Of a DNA stretch of 64,000 nucleotides, positions 21,129-31,137 are shown in pieces (within the stretch, counting starts at the first letter, position 1; each line of letters opens with the position of its first letter). A model generated the notes under the pieces. It was not told the origin of the DNA, made no database searches, and worked only from the letters and a program-made list of their open reading frames with translations. The stretch is from Saccharomycopsis fibuligera x Saccharomycopsis cf. fibuligera. Lineage: Eukaryota > Ascomycota > Saccharomycetes > Ascoideales > Saccharomycopsidaceae. The stretch lies in contig CP012816.1 in assembly GCA_001936135.1 (NCBI GenBank), positions 1,181,501 to 1,245,500 of the forward strand. The letters run 5' to 3'. A program made the position numbers and the translations under genes.

Positions 21129-23030
21129 ATGTCCGAGTTCAGCAACGTCGACTTCAAGGCCATCAACTGGCATGAGTTGAAGGACTTCAACCAAGTCTTT
21201 GCCTCTGTTTGGCTTCTTGCCTCTCAGTTCTCCATCGCCAAGTTTGTCAGCTTTGTTCAGGCCCAATCTGCTTTTACTATGTATGTATATTTCTCCTCTT
21301 TATGTGAATCAATGTTTCCCCGGATGATCCGATGGGCGTCATATGTGACATCTATTGTGCGCGGCGCCTTTGCCCCAGCAAACTAGCAAGCTCAGTCCAA
21401 TAAAGGTTATTTGACAGAAAAGCCAGCCCCTTACTAACAATCGAACAGCATAAAAAATGTGATATTTTACTTTATATTAACAAAATACCTCACCAAGGCC
21501 GTACGCTATATTTACGGTTACGGGTTGTTTTTCTCCATCAAGCAAGCCTACAAAACTGTCGCCAGAGCAGTGTTCCAGTTTGTGCTTTCCTTACCACCAC
21601 TCAAGAAAAAGGTTGATGCCGAAGTTAGTAAAGTTGTTGTTCAAATCGAGGAGGATTTGATCCAAAGAGACCCAGACCTCAACCATTTTCACACGTTGCC
21701 AAAGAAAGGGCTCAGTGATGCTGAGATTGCTAAAGAATTCGAAAGGTATGAGTCTTTGAAGCATAATGACTGGCAAAGTGGTAAAATTACCGGTGCGGTA
21801 TATCATGGCGGTAAAGAACTTATCCATTTGCAAGCCCAGGCTTTTGAGAAGTACTGCGTTTCTAATCAATTACATCCTGATGCTTTCCCTGGCTTGAGAA
21901 AGATGGAATCTGAAATTGTCTCAATGTGTTTGGATTTGTTCAATGCTCCGCAAGATACCGGATGCGGCACTACTAGTTCTGGCGGTACCGAGTCTCTTCT
22001 TTTGACCTGTTTGGCTGCCAAGATGTACGGCAAAAAATTCAAAGGTATTACTGAACCTGAAATTATTGCTCCAGAGTCTATTCACGCCGGGGTGGATAAA
22101 GCCTGTTACTACTTCAACATCAAATTGCACAAGGTCCCATTAGATAAAGATTACAAAGCTGACTTGCGTTACGTTAAAAGATTAATTAATGGTAACACTG
22201 TGCTTTTGACTGGTTCTGCTCCAAATTTCCCTCATGGTATTGTCGATGACATTGAAGGTTTAAGTAAGCTCGCTGTGAAGTACAACATTCCCTTGCACGT
22301 TGATTGCTGTCTAGGATCCTTTATTGTCTCCTATATGGAAAGGGCAGGCTTGGCTCAAAAATTGGCAAACTTCCCAAAATTCGATTTCAGACTTCCAGGG
22401 GTCACTTCCATCTCTTGTGATACTCACAAATATGGCTTTGCTCCAAAAGGTTCTTCTATCATCATGTATCGTAACCCAGTATTACGTGCTTGCCAATATT
22501 ATATTACCACTGAATGGTGCGGTGGTCTTTACGGATCTCCAACACTAAGCGGATCCAGACCAGGCGCCTTGATGGCCGGATGTTGGGCTACTATGGTCAA
22601 ACTCGGTGACGAAGGGTACAAGCAAACATGCCGTGATATTGTCGGTGCTGCACAATACTTCAAGGAACAACTCATTGCCAATTTTCCTGAATTGCAAGTT
22701 GTCGGTGACCCAATATTGAGTGTCGTTGCTTTCAAATCTGATGTGGTAGATGTATATGACTTGAATGATGCCCTTGGTAAAAAGGGATGGCATTTAAGTG
22801 CATTACAAAGCCCACCAGCTTTACATATTGCCTTTACTGTGTTATCTGCCAAAATTGTGGATAAATTGGTCAAAGATTTAAGAGAAGTGGTGGATGAAAT
22901 GAAGGCTAAGGGCAGTAAAGCTGCTACTGGCGACACGGCGCAGGTCTACGGTACCGCTGGTAGCGTTAGCACTACTGGGGTGGTTGACAGATTGATTGAG
23001 GGATTTATTGATACTTTGTACAAGGTGTAG
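21129..23030 (+). CDS. DPL1: Dihydrosphingosine-1-phosphate lyase, spliced, 577 aa
   Basis: A PLP-dependent ER enzyme that cleaves long-chain base phosphates to a fatty aldehyde and phosphoethanolamine, the exit step of sphingolipid breakdown. Two exons: 21129-21280 and 21449-23030. The 168-nt intron has donor GTATGT, branch point TACTAAC (21432-21438) and acceptor ACAG, and joins exon 1 to exon 2 within one codon (AT|C). Exon 1 gives a short luminal/membrane N-terminus; exon 2 completes the membrane segment and the group II decarboxylase-like fold. Visible hallmarks are GCGTTSSGGTESLLL in the PLP pocket, HVDCCLGSF, and the PLP lysine at about residue 378 in DTHKYGFAPKG. Length is close to yeast Dpl1 (589 aa). 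A GTG slightly upstream (21114) is not a plausible start. I found no CTG codon in frame, as expected for a well-expressed CUG-Ser-clade gene. Confidence 0.96.
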
Positions 23031-24596
23031 TACTGGTTGACATACGTATTTTATAGTTAAATCTTTTTTTTCTTTTTCTTTTTTCGCTTGTTTTTTTGTA
23101 TATACTTTTGAAAAGATGGCGATATCCTGTCTTGAGTATTAGTATGTATACATTTTTTGTTTGTTTGTCTGCTTACTTACATAGAATAGAAACATTGATT
23201 TTGATTTGTTGACCCTTGCTGCAATTGTTACCATACAAATTTGTATAGAGCGCACCTGTAGTCGTAAATATACTGACCAAACTGTAGTCGTAAATGAGGA
23301 ACGAAGTGAGGAAGTAATCATGCAACCGGTCTGCTGAACATCCAATTGATATAAATGCAAGATGAAGAGTTATTTTACAATATGCACAATATAAACAGTG
23401 TTTGAAAATTGGGATTACGTTGCTAATTTTACATTCATGCTTCAATCCAGGCCAAAGAAATTGCTTTAATATGTAGCAATATTACCATAGGGTAGCATTA
23501 CATTCCCTGCTACTGGCAGCCGAGTATGACAGCAGCTTGGAATGTGGGATAGCTCAGCATGCACATCCCACCTAACAGCAAGAGGAAAAGTGAAAGGAGT
23601 AGGAGCAGAACGATTTCCAAACAATGTTCGAGGTTAGCAGATGAGCTTAGAACACATATTTATAACAACGTTGATAATTTGAGAACTCATGTCATAGTAA
23701 ACATGGCACCAAAATGCTAAGAACTATAGTCAAACACCGCTTTAAGAATTGTAGTAATTAGCTACATTTTGTTCTCGTAAATTAGCAATGAAGCAGCGTC
23801 AATCCTTGGCTTTCTTGGCATGGCGCCGGTTGAGCCCACATTAGTTCAATCAAACTTGACCTCACTTGGGTAAACCAATTATTTAATTATGATTGTTGCT
23901 CCAATTTTTGCTTGCAGATATGCTTGTTTGGACCCTGGCTTGCAAGAAGTATTCACTTTCTGCTTTTTCATAAGACAGAATTTTGTGTGTGTAAATACTG
24001 GACTTCTGGGGTCCTTGCTGAGTGCATGCATGCCTTTAATAATTTTGATGCCGATAAAAGTTTTGCGTGTTTATAAAGCTCGCTATGAGTGTAACCTCAC
24101 ATTATAACGTATGCAAAATCATTATGCGTTAGTGTGCTGCGCTAAAGAGATAACTTGGCATCAAAATCTACATTAGTGTACACTTCAGATAATGTACATA
24201 CACTACGATGAACTCATTTTAAAATATTGCTTTTCTTTTAGTCGTAGTATACACCTCGTTGTGAATGCTACTATACCCCGACTATGGAATACAGGCATTT
24301 GAAGTTGCTTTTGGTTTGCGTCTTGTTCAAGCGAAAAACCATTTGTTAATTGGGGGAGTTTTTTTTCTTTCTTAGCAGGTTGTTTTGTAGACGACTTTTT
24401 CTGCACAATAACATAAGATGCATGAGCTGCACAATCATACCAATGCTTTCCATTGTCCTCTTTTTCAAATTTTCAAATTTACCTTAATCAGTTATCATCA
24501 CAAAAAACCAAGCTTCAATAGCAATCGCATTACCAATGCACTTCAGATGCTCCACATCATTCAGGTATTTTTTTGTTTTTTGTTTTTGAAGCTCAG
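23031..24596. other. Intergenic region between convergent DPL1 and SYF1
   Basis: 1.6 kb with both neighbours ending into it. It has T-rich runs after DPL1 and a 14-bp direct repeat CTGTAGTCGTAAAT at about 23254 and 23281. I see no gene; length alone leaves room for an unrecognised non-coding RNA. Confidence 0.55.
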
Positions 24597-27473
24597 CTAA
24601 GATGCCCTCTGAAGCACATTTCTCTTTGTCCTAAGCATCTCCTTATAAGTCTCCTCGTTACCCCATTTCAACTCAAACTCATCCCATTTTGCCCAAAATT
24701 CCTCCACTTTTTGCAAGTTTTGTTGCTTATACTTTGGATGCCTCACTTTGTACATTGCTCCCGCTAAATTAGTGGCCCCATAAATTAATATTGCTCTAGC
24801 TCGATCAACTTCCTTCAATTGCAACTCAAGTGTAGCAAATTGCAAGACAAATTGCAAGATGTGATAGTTGGGCAACTGCAGTTCGTTATTAAGGATATGT
24901 TGATAAATTTGACGGGTTGCAGCAGGGCCTTCGTAGCTGGTTTGCGCAGATATGTATAGCTGATATACCTCAACAATATCTTCATCATTAGGAACAATCT
25001 TGTCTAATTGCTGCAGTGATTGCTGATGTTGCGTTGTAGTGGTTGATAGAGAAACAGCAGCAGCAGACAAATCCTGCAGTGATGGAGCTGGATCGTTTGG
25101 GTCAAAATGGAGATGATAAATGCATTGTTGATATACTTGTAGTGCTTTACCCTTGGTGCCGTACTGGGCTTCAAAAGATGCGTATTGTAAGTACAAGGTC
25201 TTGCATAAATTGGAAGGACAACCATTTACCGCTTGCTCAAACACATCACGTAAACGTTCTTTGAATTGGAATAATGTGCTCTTTAAAGCCGGGTTTGTTG
25301 AGGAGGAGGATGAGGATAAATCTTGGTACCTTTTAAGCAATCTGGTTAGATATAAGCTATATATCTCATTTTTTATTGGATAATAATCGAATTTTTCCAA
25401 CCCGATTTCAAACACTTGGAAAGATTTTTCAAAATGTTGATTGTCTTGAAGAAAATTGACATAATTAATCAAAATCACTGGATTTAGAATCTTAAGTCTT
25501 AAGATTTTTTCATATGCTTGTACGGTACGATCAAAGTCTCCAGTAGACTCTATCAAATCCAAATAAAAGGACCATAATTTAATGGACTTATGTATTTTAA
25601 GCTGCGCTTTCAAATCTTCATTAAAAAAACTGATTTGATCTTCAGAAATGCCCAATACCTTGAAGTCAGGTTTTACTAAAATTGCATTTTCAATAATTCT
25701 GACAGCCTTTTCAAATCCATCAGCATCACTGCCCGTAATACCATCATCTTCTGTAGTCTCACTATCCAACTCCATATCGGCCCAAGCAATATAAATTTCC
25801 ACTAAATCGTTAGCATTAGTAAATGGCACCTTAATGGCACTTTGGTAAATTGACCGCGCCGTCTCAATATCACTATTAAGCTGGTATACTTTTGCATAAC
25901 TGATCCAAATTTCTTCTAAACCAGAAGTCTTACGTAACTTGTCATTTATCTTGGCAGATTCTTTCTTCTCAAGTTGTTTAGTGGTGTCTTCAGCCATTTT
26001 CTCATTATCTTCTTGATCCTCGCTGTTGTTGTTGCTATTATCATTGTTATCATCATCATCATCGTCATTGTAGAAATTATCATAATGAGCCTTCGAAGGC
26101 TTGATTTGCTTAATGGCCTCGACAAAACAATTAAGTTTTTCACTCAATTCAGTATCTTCATCATAGAGTTTGATTTTCTTTAGCCAAATTGCACAATTGT
26201 TGATATCTTGCCTTAGCAAAATGTCATAGATATAATGTTTTCTGTGCTTAATTAGTTTTTCAAACTTCTGCATAGCGATATCCAACAGTACATTAAGATC
26301 ATCTATTTGTTTTGCCTTGTTTGCTTTTTCTTCATTATTTGTTTTCAAAAATGCAATTTTAGACTCGTTGGTGCTGATTTGCTCAAGATACTCTTTGATG
26401 TTGTTTTCTTGAAATTCCAAATATGCATCATAGATTAATTTGAAGTCCTTGATAGTCAAACAACGCTGCAAGTAAAGGCTGAAGATATCATCAGCCTTGA
26501 CACGATTATTTCTAATTATGAAATAATCCGAAAGTCGCACCACTACTTTTCCTAGTTGGTCTGGAAACAACTTGATTAAATTGGTAAGGAAAGTTTCCAA
26601 CTTTTGATCATATTTTAAAAGATTTTGCTGTGTTTGATTTCGGTTTTGTTGCTCATCATTACTATCTTGATCATTTTCATCATCTTCCTCTTTCTCAGTT
26701 ATTTCTTTTACATGATTTATTATTAGCTCAGTGTATTCCAAATACACTTCAAGGTTAGACTTCCCTATGGACGAGGTAAACTTTGGGTTATTCAAGATGC
26801 GGGACTCATAAAGTTTGATAGCATCTCTGTAATTGCCAAGATCCGTGAGCTTTTCAAGAACGTTTTCCAATTGGTTTGGATAATATTGGAGATATTTCAA
26901 GTAAATAGTAGACAAAATTATCGCGACCTGATTATTGGATGTGCTAAACCAATCAGTTAGCTTAGTGGTGAAATCAATATATATGTCCCAGATCGTGCCA
27001 TGCTGGGTTAACGGAAGCGCTTGGAAGCAATGGTTAAACTCCCTGCGGATGAAGGTAAGTTCCTGAGGCTGGTACTGTATTAAGAAATTCAAGTATCGCT
27101 TCCATATTCCTGGAAACTTGTTCAAACTGATCAAGCAGCGCTGAAATAGTTTATTGACGGCACGAAAATGTTTTTGAAACTTGAGCGGATGGAGATGCTG
27201 CACTAAAGTAACGCGAATATCTAAATACAACGTCCAAAGCTTATACGAGTGGCTCAAGTGAGCAGTGGCTCTTTGCAATATAAAGAGCTGATGGAGAACA
27301 TTAACATGTCGAGCTGCTGGGGACTGGAGCTGTTGGTGCTGCTGCTGCTTGTGTCTGAGATAGTGGAGCCAACTGTTAAGCAGGTCGGGAGACTCTGCAA
27401 TGTGGTGCTCAAACTGAATGTCTTGCTCGCTGGTGACAAGGTCAAACCCGAGCTGTGGCGGTAAAGTGTCCAT
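24597..27473 (-). CDS. SYF1: Pre-mRNA splicing factor Syf1, HAT-repeat protein, 958 aa
   Basis: Syf1 is a scaffold of the Prp19/NTC complex that joins the spliceosome during activation. The protein is built almost entirely of half-a-TPR (HAT) repeats, visible as repeated aromatic pairs. Examples are LWTLYLDIRV, IWKRYLNFLI and IWDIYIDFTT near the N-terminus, IWISYAKVYQLNSDIETARSIYQSAIKV in the middle, and LWSFYLDLIESTGDFDRTVQAYEKIL later. The N-terminal segment (residues 20-90) matches the Syf1 pattern FExxI...SWLxYLxxK...LxxRA. An acidic Asp/Asn/Glu-rich insertion lies near residues 470-500, making it longer than yeast Syf1 (859 aa). Clf1 is the main alternative HAT protein, but length and N-terminus favour Syf1. 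It is transcribed divergently from VMA8 across about 350 bp. Confidence 0.92.
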   Translation of the reverse strand: MDTLPPQLGFDLVTSEQDIQFEHHIAESPDLLNSWLHYLRHKQQQHQQLQSPAARHVNVLHQLFILQRATAHLSHSYKLWTLYLDIRVTLVQHLHPLKFQKHFRAVNKLFQRCLISLNKFPGIWKRYLNFLIQYQPQELTFIRREFNHCFQALPLTQHGTIWDIYIDFTTKLTDWFSTSNNQVAIILSTIYLKYLQYYPNQLENVLEKLTDLGNYRDAIKLYESRILNNPKFTSSIGKSNLEVYLEYTELIINHVKEITEKEEDDENDQDSNDEQQNRNQTQQNLLKYDQKLETFLTNLIKLFPDQLGKVVVRLSDYFIIRNNRVKADDIFSLYLQRCLTIKDFKLIYDAYLEFQENNIKEYLEQISTNESKIAFLKTNNEEKANKAKQIDDLNVLLDIAMQKFEKLIKHRKHYIYDILLRQDINNCAIWLKKIKLYDEDTELSEKLNCFVEAIKQIKPSKAHYDNFYNDDDDDDNNDNSNNNSEDQEDNEKMAEDTTKQLEKKESAKINDKLRKTSGLEEIWISYAKVYQLNSDIETARSIYQSAIKVPFTNANDLVEIYIAWADMELDSETTEDDGITGSDADGFEKAVRIIENAILVKPDFKVLGISEDQISFFNEDLKAQLKIHKSIKLWSFYLDLIESTGDFDRTVQAYEKILRLKILNPVILINYVNFLQDNQHFEKSFQVFEIGLEKFDYYPIKNEIYSLYLTRLLKRYQDLSSSSSSTNPALKSTLFQFKERLRDVFEQAVNGCPSNLCKTLYLQYASFEAQYGTKGKALQVYQQCIYHLHFDPNDPAPSLQDLSAAAVSLSTTTTQHQQSLQQLDKIVPNDEDIVEVYQLYISAQTSYEGPAATRQIYQHILNNELQLPNYHILQFVLQFATLELQLKEVDRARAILIYGATNLAGAMYKVRHPKYKQQNLQKVEEFWAKWDEFELKWGNEETYKEMLRTKRNVLQRAS

Positions 27474-27684
27474 ATGAATTATGTGTCCGTGGTAGTGATA
27501 TCTATATTATAATATTCAACAGTATTGCAGTATCATCATCCTTTAGAGCCATCATGTTCAAGTGAATCTGTAAGCGCTGCGACAGTGAAAAATCGCAGAC
27601 CAGCGTGAGGATTACCCTGCATAGAGAGATGACAGTGAGTGGCAGAATGCCAGGCAGGATTATTATCAATACCACCGTCATCAC

Positions 27685-27727
<43 letters not shown>

Positions 27728-27821
27728 GTCAATACTACCACTAGAGACATAACCTTCTTATCTCTATTCAACCCATTCCACCCCAATCCAACAGTCTACA
27801 TTCACATCCACATCCACCGTA
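27474..27821. promoter_or_regulatory. SYF1/VMA8 divergent promoter
   Basis: 348 bp shared by the two genes, dominated by a CAT trinucleotide repeat (27685-27726). Confidence 0.7.
27685..27726 (+). repeat. (CAT)14 microsatellite
   Basis: Fourteen perfect CAT units in the SYF1/VMA8 promoter, about 95 bp upstream of VMA8; likely length-polymorphic. Confidence 0.95.
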
Positions 27822-28800
27822 ATGTCTGGCGCCGGTAACAGGTATGCTTCTCTCCTTTTTGCCCTTGTTTATTTACTTTCAATGCTTTAGCCACCACCAC
27901 CTTTACTAACCTTATCCTCCCAGAGAACAAGTCTTTCCAACCCGGATGACGTTGGGGCTCATGAAGACCAAGCTCAAGGGTGCAGAGACGGGTCACTCAT
28001 TGCTTAAACGTAAATCTGAAGCTCTTACCAAACGTTTCCGTGAAATCACCAAACGTATCAACGATGCCAAGTTGAAGATGGGTCGTATTATGCAAACTGC
28101 CTCGTTCTCCCTTGCAGAAGTTTCATACGCAACCGGCACCAACAACATCAGCTATCAGGTGCAAGAATCAGTTGGTGGGAAGGCTCGGTTCAAAGTTCAT
28201 TCGAAGCAAGATAATGTCAGTGGTGTTAAACTTCCTGCCTTTCAAGCTTTTATTGACGACAACATTAATGATTTCAAAATGACCGGTTTGGGTCGTGGTG
28301 GTCAACAAGTGCAGAAATGTAAATTGATTTATTCCAAAGCTGTGGAAACGTTAGTGGAATTGGCTTCGTTGCAAACGGCATTCATCATTTTGGACGAAGT
28401 CATTAAAGTCACTAATAGAAGAGTCAATGCCATTGAACATGTGATTATTCCAAGAACTGATAATACCATTAAATATATCAATTCTGAATTGGACGAATTG
28501 GATAGAGAAGAATTCTACCGGTTGAAAAAAGTTCAAGAAAAGAAGCAAAAGGCAACTGCTGAGGAAGACAGACTCAATGCTGCTAAAAAGCAAGCTGCTG
28601 CAAAACAAGCTGCTGCAGAGACAGCAGAAGCCTCCAAAACAGACGAAACTGAACAAGATGCTGAAGCTCAACAGGACGCTGAAAAATACGATCCAAAGGA
28701 AGAAGCACAAGACGTGCTACAAATTGATTCGAGAGAACAAGGCAACCAACCGGTCACTGACTTGGTGAACGGCGATGAGGATGATGATGTCATTTTCTGA
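27822..28800 (+). CDS. VMA8: V-type ATPase V1 subunit D, spliced, 298 aa
   Basis: Subunit D is the central rotor shaft of the V1 sector, coupling ATP hydrolysis to proton pumping into the vacuole. Exon 1 is only 20 nt (27822-27841; MSGAGN plus two bases of an Arg codon). The intron (27842-27923, 82 nt) has donor GTATGC, branch TACTAAC and acceptor CCAG; exon 2 is 27924-28800. The joined start [15 protein letters not shown] matches family N-termini, and the next region ([21 protein letters not shown]) is the signature of subunit D. Long coiled-coil helices form the N- and C-terminal parts, including [16 protein letters not shown]. The C-terminal 80 residues are an Ala/Gln/Glu-rich extension ending in an acidic tail, so the protein exceeds yeast Vma8 (256 aa). 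Without the micro-exon the ORF appears to begin at an internal Met. Confidence 0.97.
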
Positions 28801-29114
28801 TTGGTTTATGTTTTGGTCTTTTTCCGTCTTTCTATCACATTTCTTATATTTGATCATTTGTTATTCATACATTTTTTTTTCTAGTTTTCTATTTTTTTTT
28901 AGTTTCTTACTTTTACCTTCCAAGAGAAGTTTACAGTTACTCTACTTGGTTAAAAACGCTTTACTTAAAATAATCTAACATTTAATGCTTGATGCACTAA
29001 AATTTTTTCTTTCATTCCATATGCATAATCGTAGCTTTAATATTCCAACTATGTGCTTATACATGATTTACCACCAAAATACGCTAAAAGGCTGTAGCCA
29101 TCTTGAGACAGATT
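28801..29114. other. Intergenic 3'-3' region, VMA8 / M28 peptidase
   Basis: 314 bp of T-rich sequence between convergent genes; nothing but presumed 3' ends. Confidence 0.7.
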
Positions 29115-30665
29115 TTAATCAAAGCCCTCAAAATAGCCCAACTCCACGACGTACCCAAGTGCCAAACTGACAAACTCTTGCAAATAGTCAAAATCAATGC
29201 GGTCGATAGTATCCAACTGACTATGAACCATCCTGTTGATATAGTTGAATTCCCCCTCAATAGCTAACGCTACCGGATACCCCAATTCGAACCCGCTAGC
29301 ACTGTCTGAACATGCGTAACCGCATTCCGACTCCACCACACCAGCACTGCAAAGTTCAATAATCAATAGTTTGAGAAAATCTCGTAATGAAGGGGTGGTA
29401 TAGTCGGTAACTAGGCCGATTGGGGCAGTTTCAGTGTCAGGTTTAGCACCGACGCCAAAAAAACCTCTTCTTAGACTGGACTCAGAAAATCCGATTTGAT
29501 CCAACTGCAACAATGCAACAACTTGAACATTCTGGTCCTTGTATGCGCTGAGCAACTCTTTCGACCCTAGCATGCCGCCTTCTTCAGCGCTGTAAAAATG
29601 GAACTGAACGGTGTTTTGGGGTTGGAATATCTGCCCACCGTTGCCGCTGCTGTCGTCCATGTTCATTTGCGAAACTAGATGAAGCACTTCGAGAAGCACA
29701 GCTACACCCGAGGCATTATCATCAGCGCCGGGAGAACTCAACCAGCGCGAGAATAAAAGATTGGTGGTATCGATGTGAGATGACAAAATCACCACTTTTT
29801 CTCTTTCTACTTCCTTACTGCGAGCCAGATTTTGGTTTTGATTTTGGTTTTTACCATCCTTGTCGCGCTTTTGGCCACCATCGTCAGCTTTGCCCTTGAT
29901 TTTTCCCGTGGCCCGAGTATCCTTCTGTTGCTGTTGCTTATCTTCTTGCTCCTTGGACCAACTGGCTTCACTCGGCGCACTGCCTTGGCCTCGAATGCTA
30001 ACAACCACTGAATCTTGCCCCCACCTCTCATGTCGCACCCTGGTTATTGACACCATTTGCTCATTGTCAATGCTTGAACCGTCCACCATTGCGTGGATTT
30101 TCTCAATGAGCCAATCCACTTCATCTGATGATGCTGCTTGCTCTGCGTGCTCTGCAGGCTGTGCAGTTCTGCTGCTTCTGCTGCTGCTTCTTCTTCTTCT
30201 TCTTTTGCTTCTTCTGCTGTAGTAGCGCGACGGAAAGGCGGAAAGTTCAGCAATGTGCGCATGGAGTCTCTTTTTGGAAATTTGAGAAAACTGGGCAACG
30301 ATCTGTGCTTTTTGTGAGACTGATTTGGGGTACTTGTATTGGGGCGTTTGGGAAGACGTTGTCGGTTGTGAGCTCTCTTTGGGATTTGGCTGTTTGTATA
30401 AGTTGGCTGCTCGCTTGAGAAAAGAATGTAGTTTGGCGCCGGAACCACCAAAACTGGTGGTAGCGAAGGTAGTAGTATTAGTAGCAGTAGTAGCAGTATT
30501 GCCATCGAAAGATGCGGTACGAGTGGCAGTGGCAGCAGCAGTCGTAGACAACTCTTGCTCTGGCGCTGCTTCCGCATAATGGAAAAGTACCACTGCTACA
30601 ATAATTTGAAGTTGTAGTGAAAGTAGTGATGATAGACGGTATTTTCTTAGAATCGAGGTTCTCAT
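29115..30665 (-). CDS. Secreted/vacuolar M28 aminopeptidase, divergent copy, 516 aa
   Basis: A zinc aminopeptidase of family M28E, related to yeast YDR415C. An N-terminal signal peptide is evident (residues 1-34, basic start then hydrophobic core ending AEAA). Two-zinc ligand and catalytic residues are in order: His297 (SSHIDTTN), Asp315 (PGADDNASG), Glu361-Glu362 (AEEGG), Asp389 (QLDQIGFSE) and His481 (MVHSQLDT). The cysteine pair ECGYAC of the family is kept. Compared with its neighbour, it carries two low-complexity insertions before the catalytic core, one Arg/Ser-rich (RSKRRRRRSS) and one Lys/Gln/Asp-rich. It also has Ser in place of the His of the SDHAS motif. The two genes are tandem on the same strand, 0.5 kb apart, implying local duplication. 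All metal ligands being present argues for activity. Confidence 0.88.
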   Translation of the reverse strand: MRTSILRKYRLSSLLSLQLQIIVAVVLFHYAEAAPEQELSTTAAATATRTASFDGNTATTATNTTTFATTSFGGSGAKLHSFLKRAANLYKQPNPKESSQPTTSSQTPQYKYPKSVSQKAQIVAQFSQISKKRLHAHIAELSAFPSRYYSRRSKRRRRRSSSRSSRTAQPAEHAEQAASSDEVDWLIEKIHAMVDGSSIDNEQMVSITRVRHERWGQDSVVVSIRGQGSAPSEASWSKEQEDKQQQQKDTRATGKIKGKADDGGQKRDKDGKNQNQNQNLARSKEVEREKVVILSSHIDTTNLLFSRWLSSPGADDNASGVAVLLEVLHLVSQMNMDDSSGNGGQIFQPQNTVQFHFYSAEEGGMLGSKELLSAYKDQNVQVVALLQLDQIGFSESSLRRGFFGVGAKPDTETAPIGLVTDYTTPSLRDFLKLLIIELCSAGVVESECGYACSDSASGFELGYPVALAIEGEFNYINRMVHSQLDTIDRIDFDYLQEFVSLALGYVVELGYFEGFD

Positions 30666-31137
30666 TTTCTTCGATACGGCGGGTGGGCCTCAGTTAGTGC
30701 TGTTCTGTGCTGTGTTGCAGAACAATGTTGTAATCATCGTGGGTCCATTTTGATTTTCATGCCCGGACTTCAGTTTAGTATTTTCGTGATGTCCGACGAT
30801 TTACTGCAGAGTACATGACATCTTGGAGGCACTTCGGACGACGCAGGGACACACCCAAAGCATTGCCTAGAAACACAGACGATGTGAGATATTGCAAACT
30901 GGTTTCCACCCAGGTCTGATAGTCGCGCGGCGAGTTAACTTGTTCACTTGCACAGCGGATCGCTCAACTGGATGGGTCGCTCTAAAACATTGATACAACG
31001 CTGCCTTGGCGGACACTATTCAGCACTACAGAAGGTCAAAGACTATGCTTGATTGAAAATTCAATTCGACAAAACTAATGGAAACGCAAAAAAAAAATAA
31101 GAAAAAAAAAAAGAAAAAAAAAGGTAAACTACTGACC
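30666..31137. other. Intergenic region between the two M28 genes
   Basis: 472 bp: promoter of the left copy and 3' end of the right copy, with an A-rich run broken by single T or G at 31088-31122. No gene seen. Confidence 0.7.
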
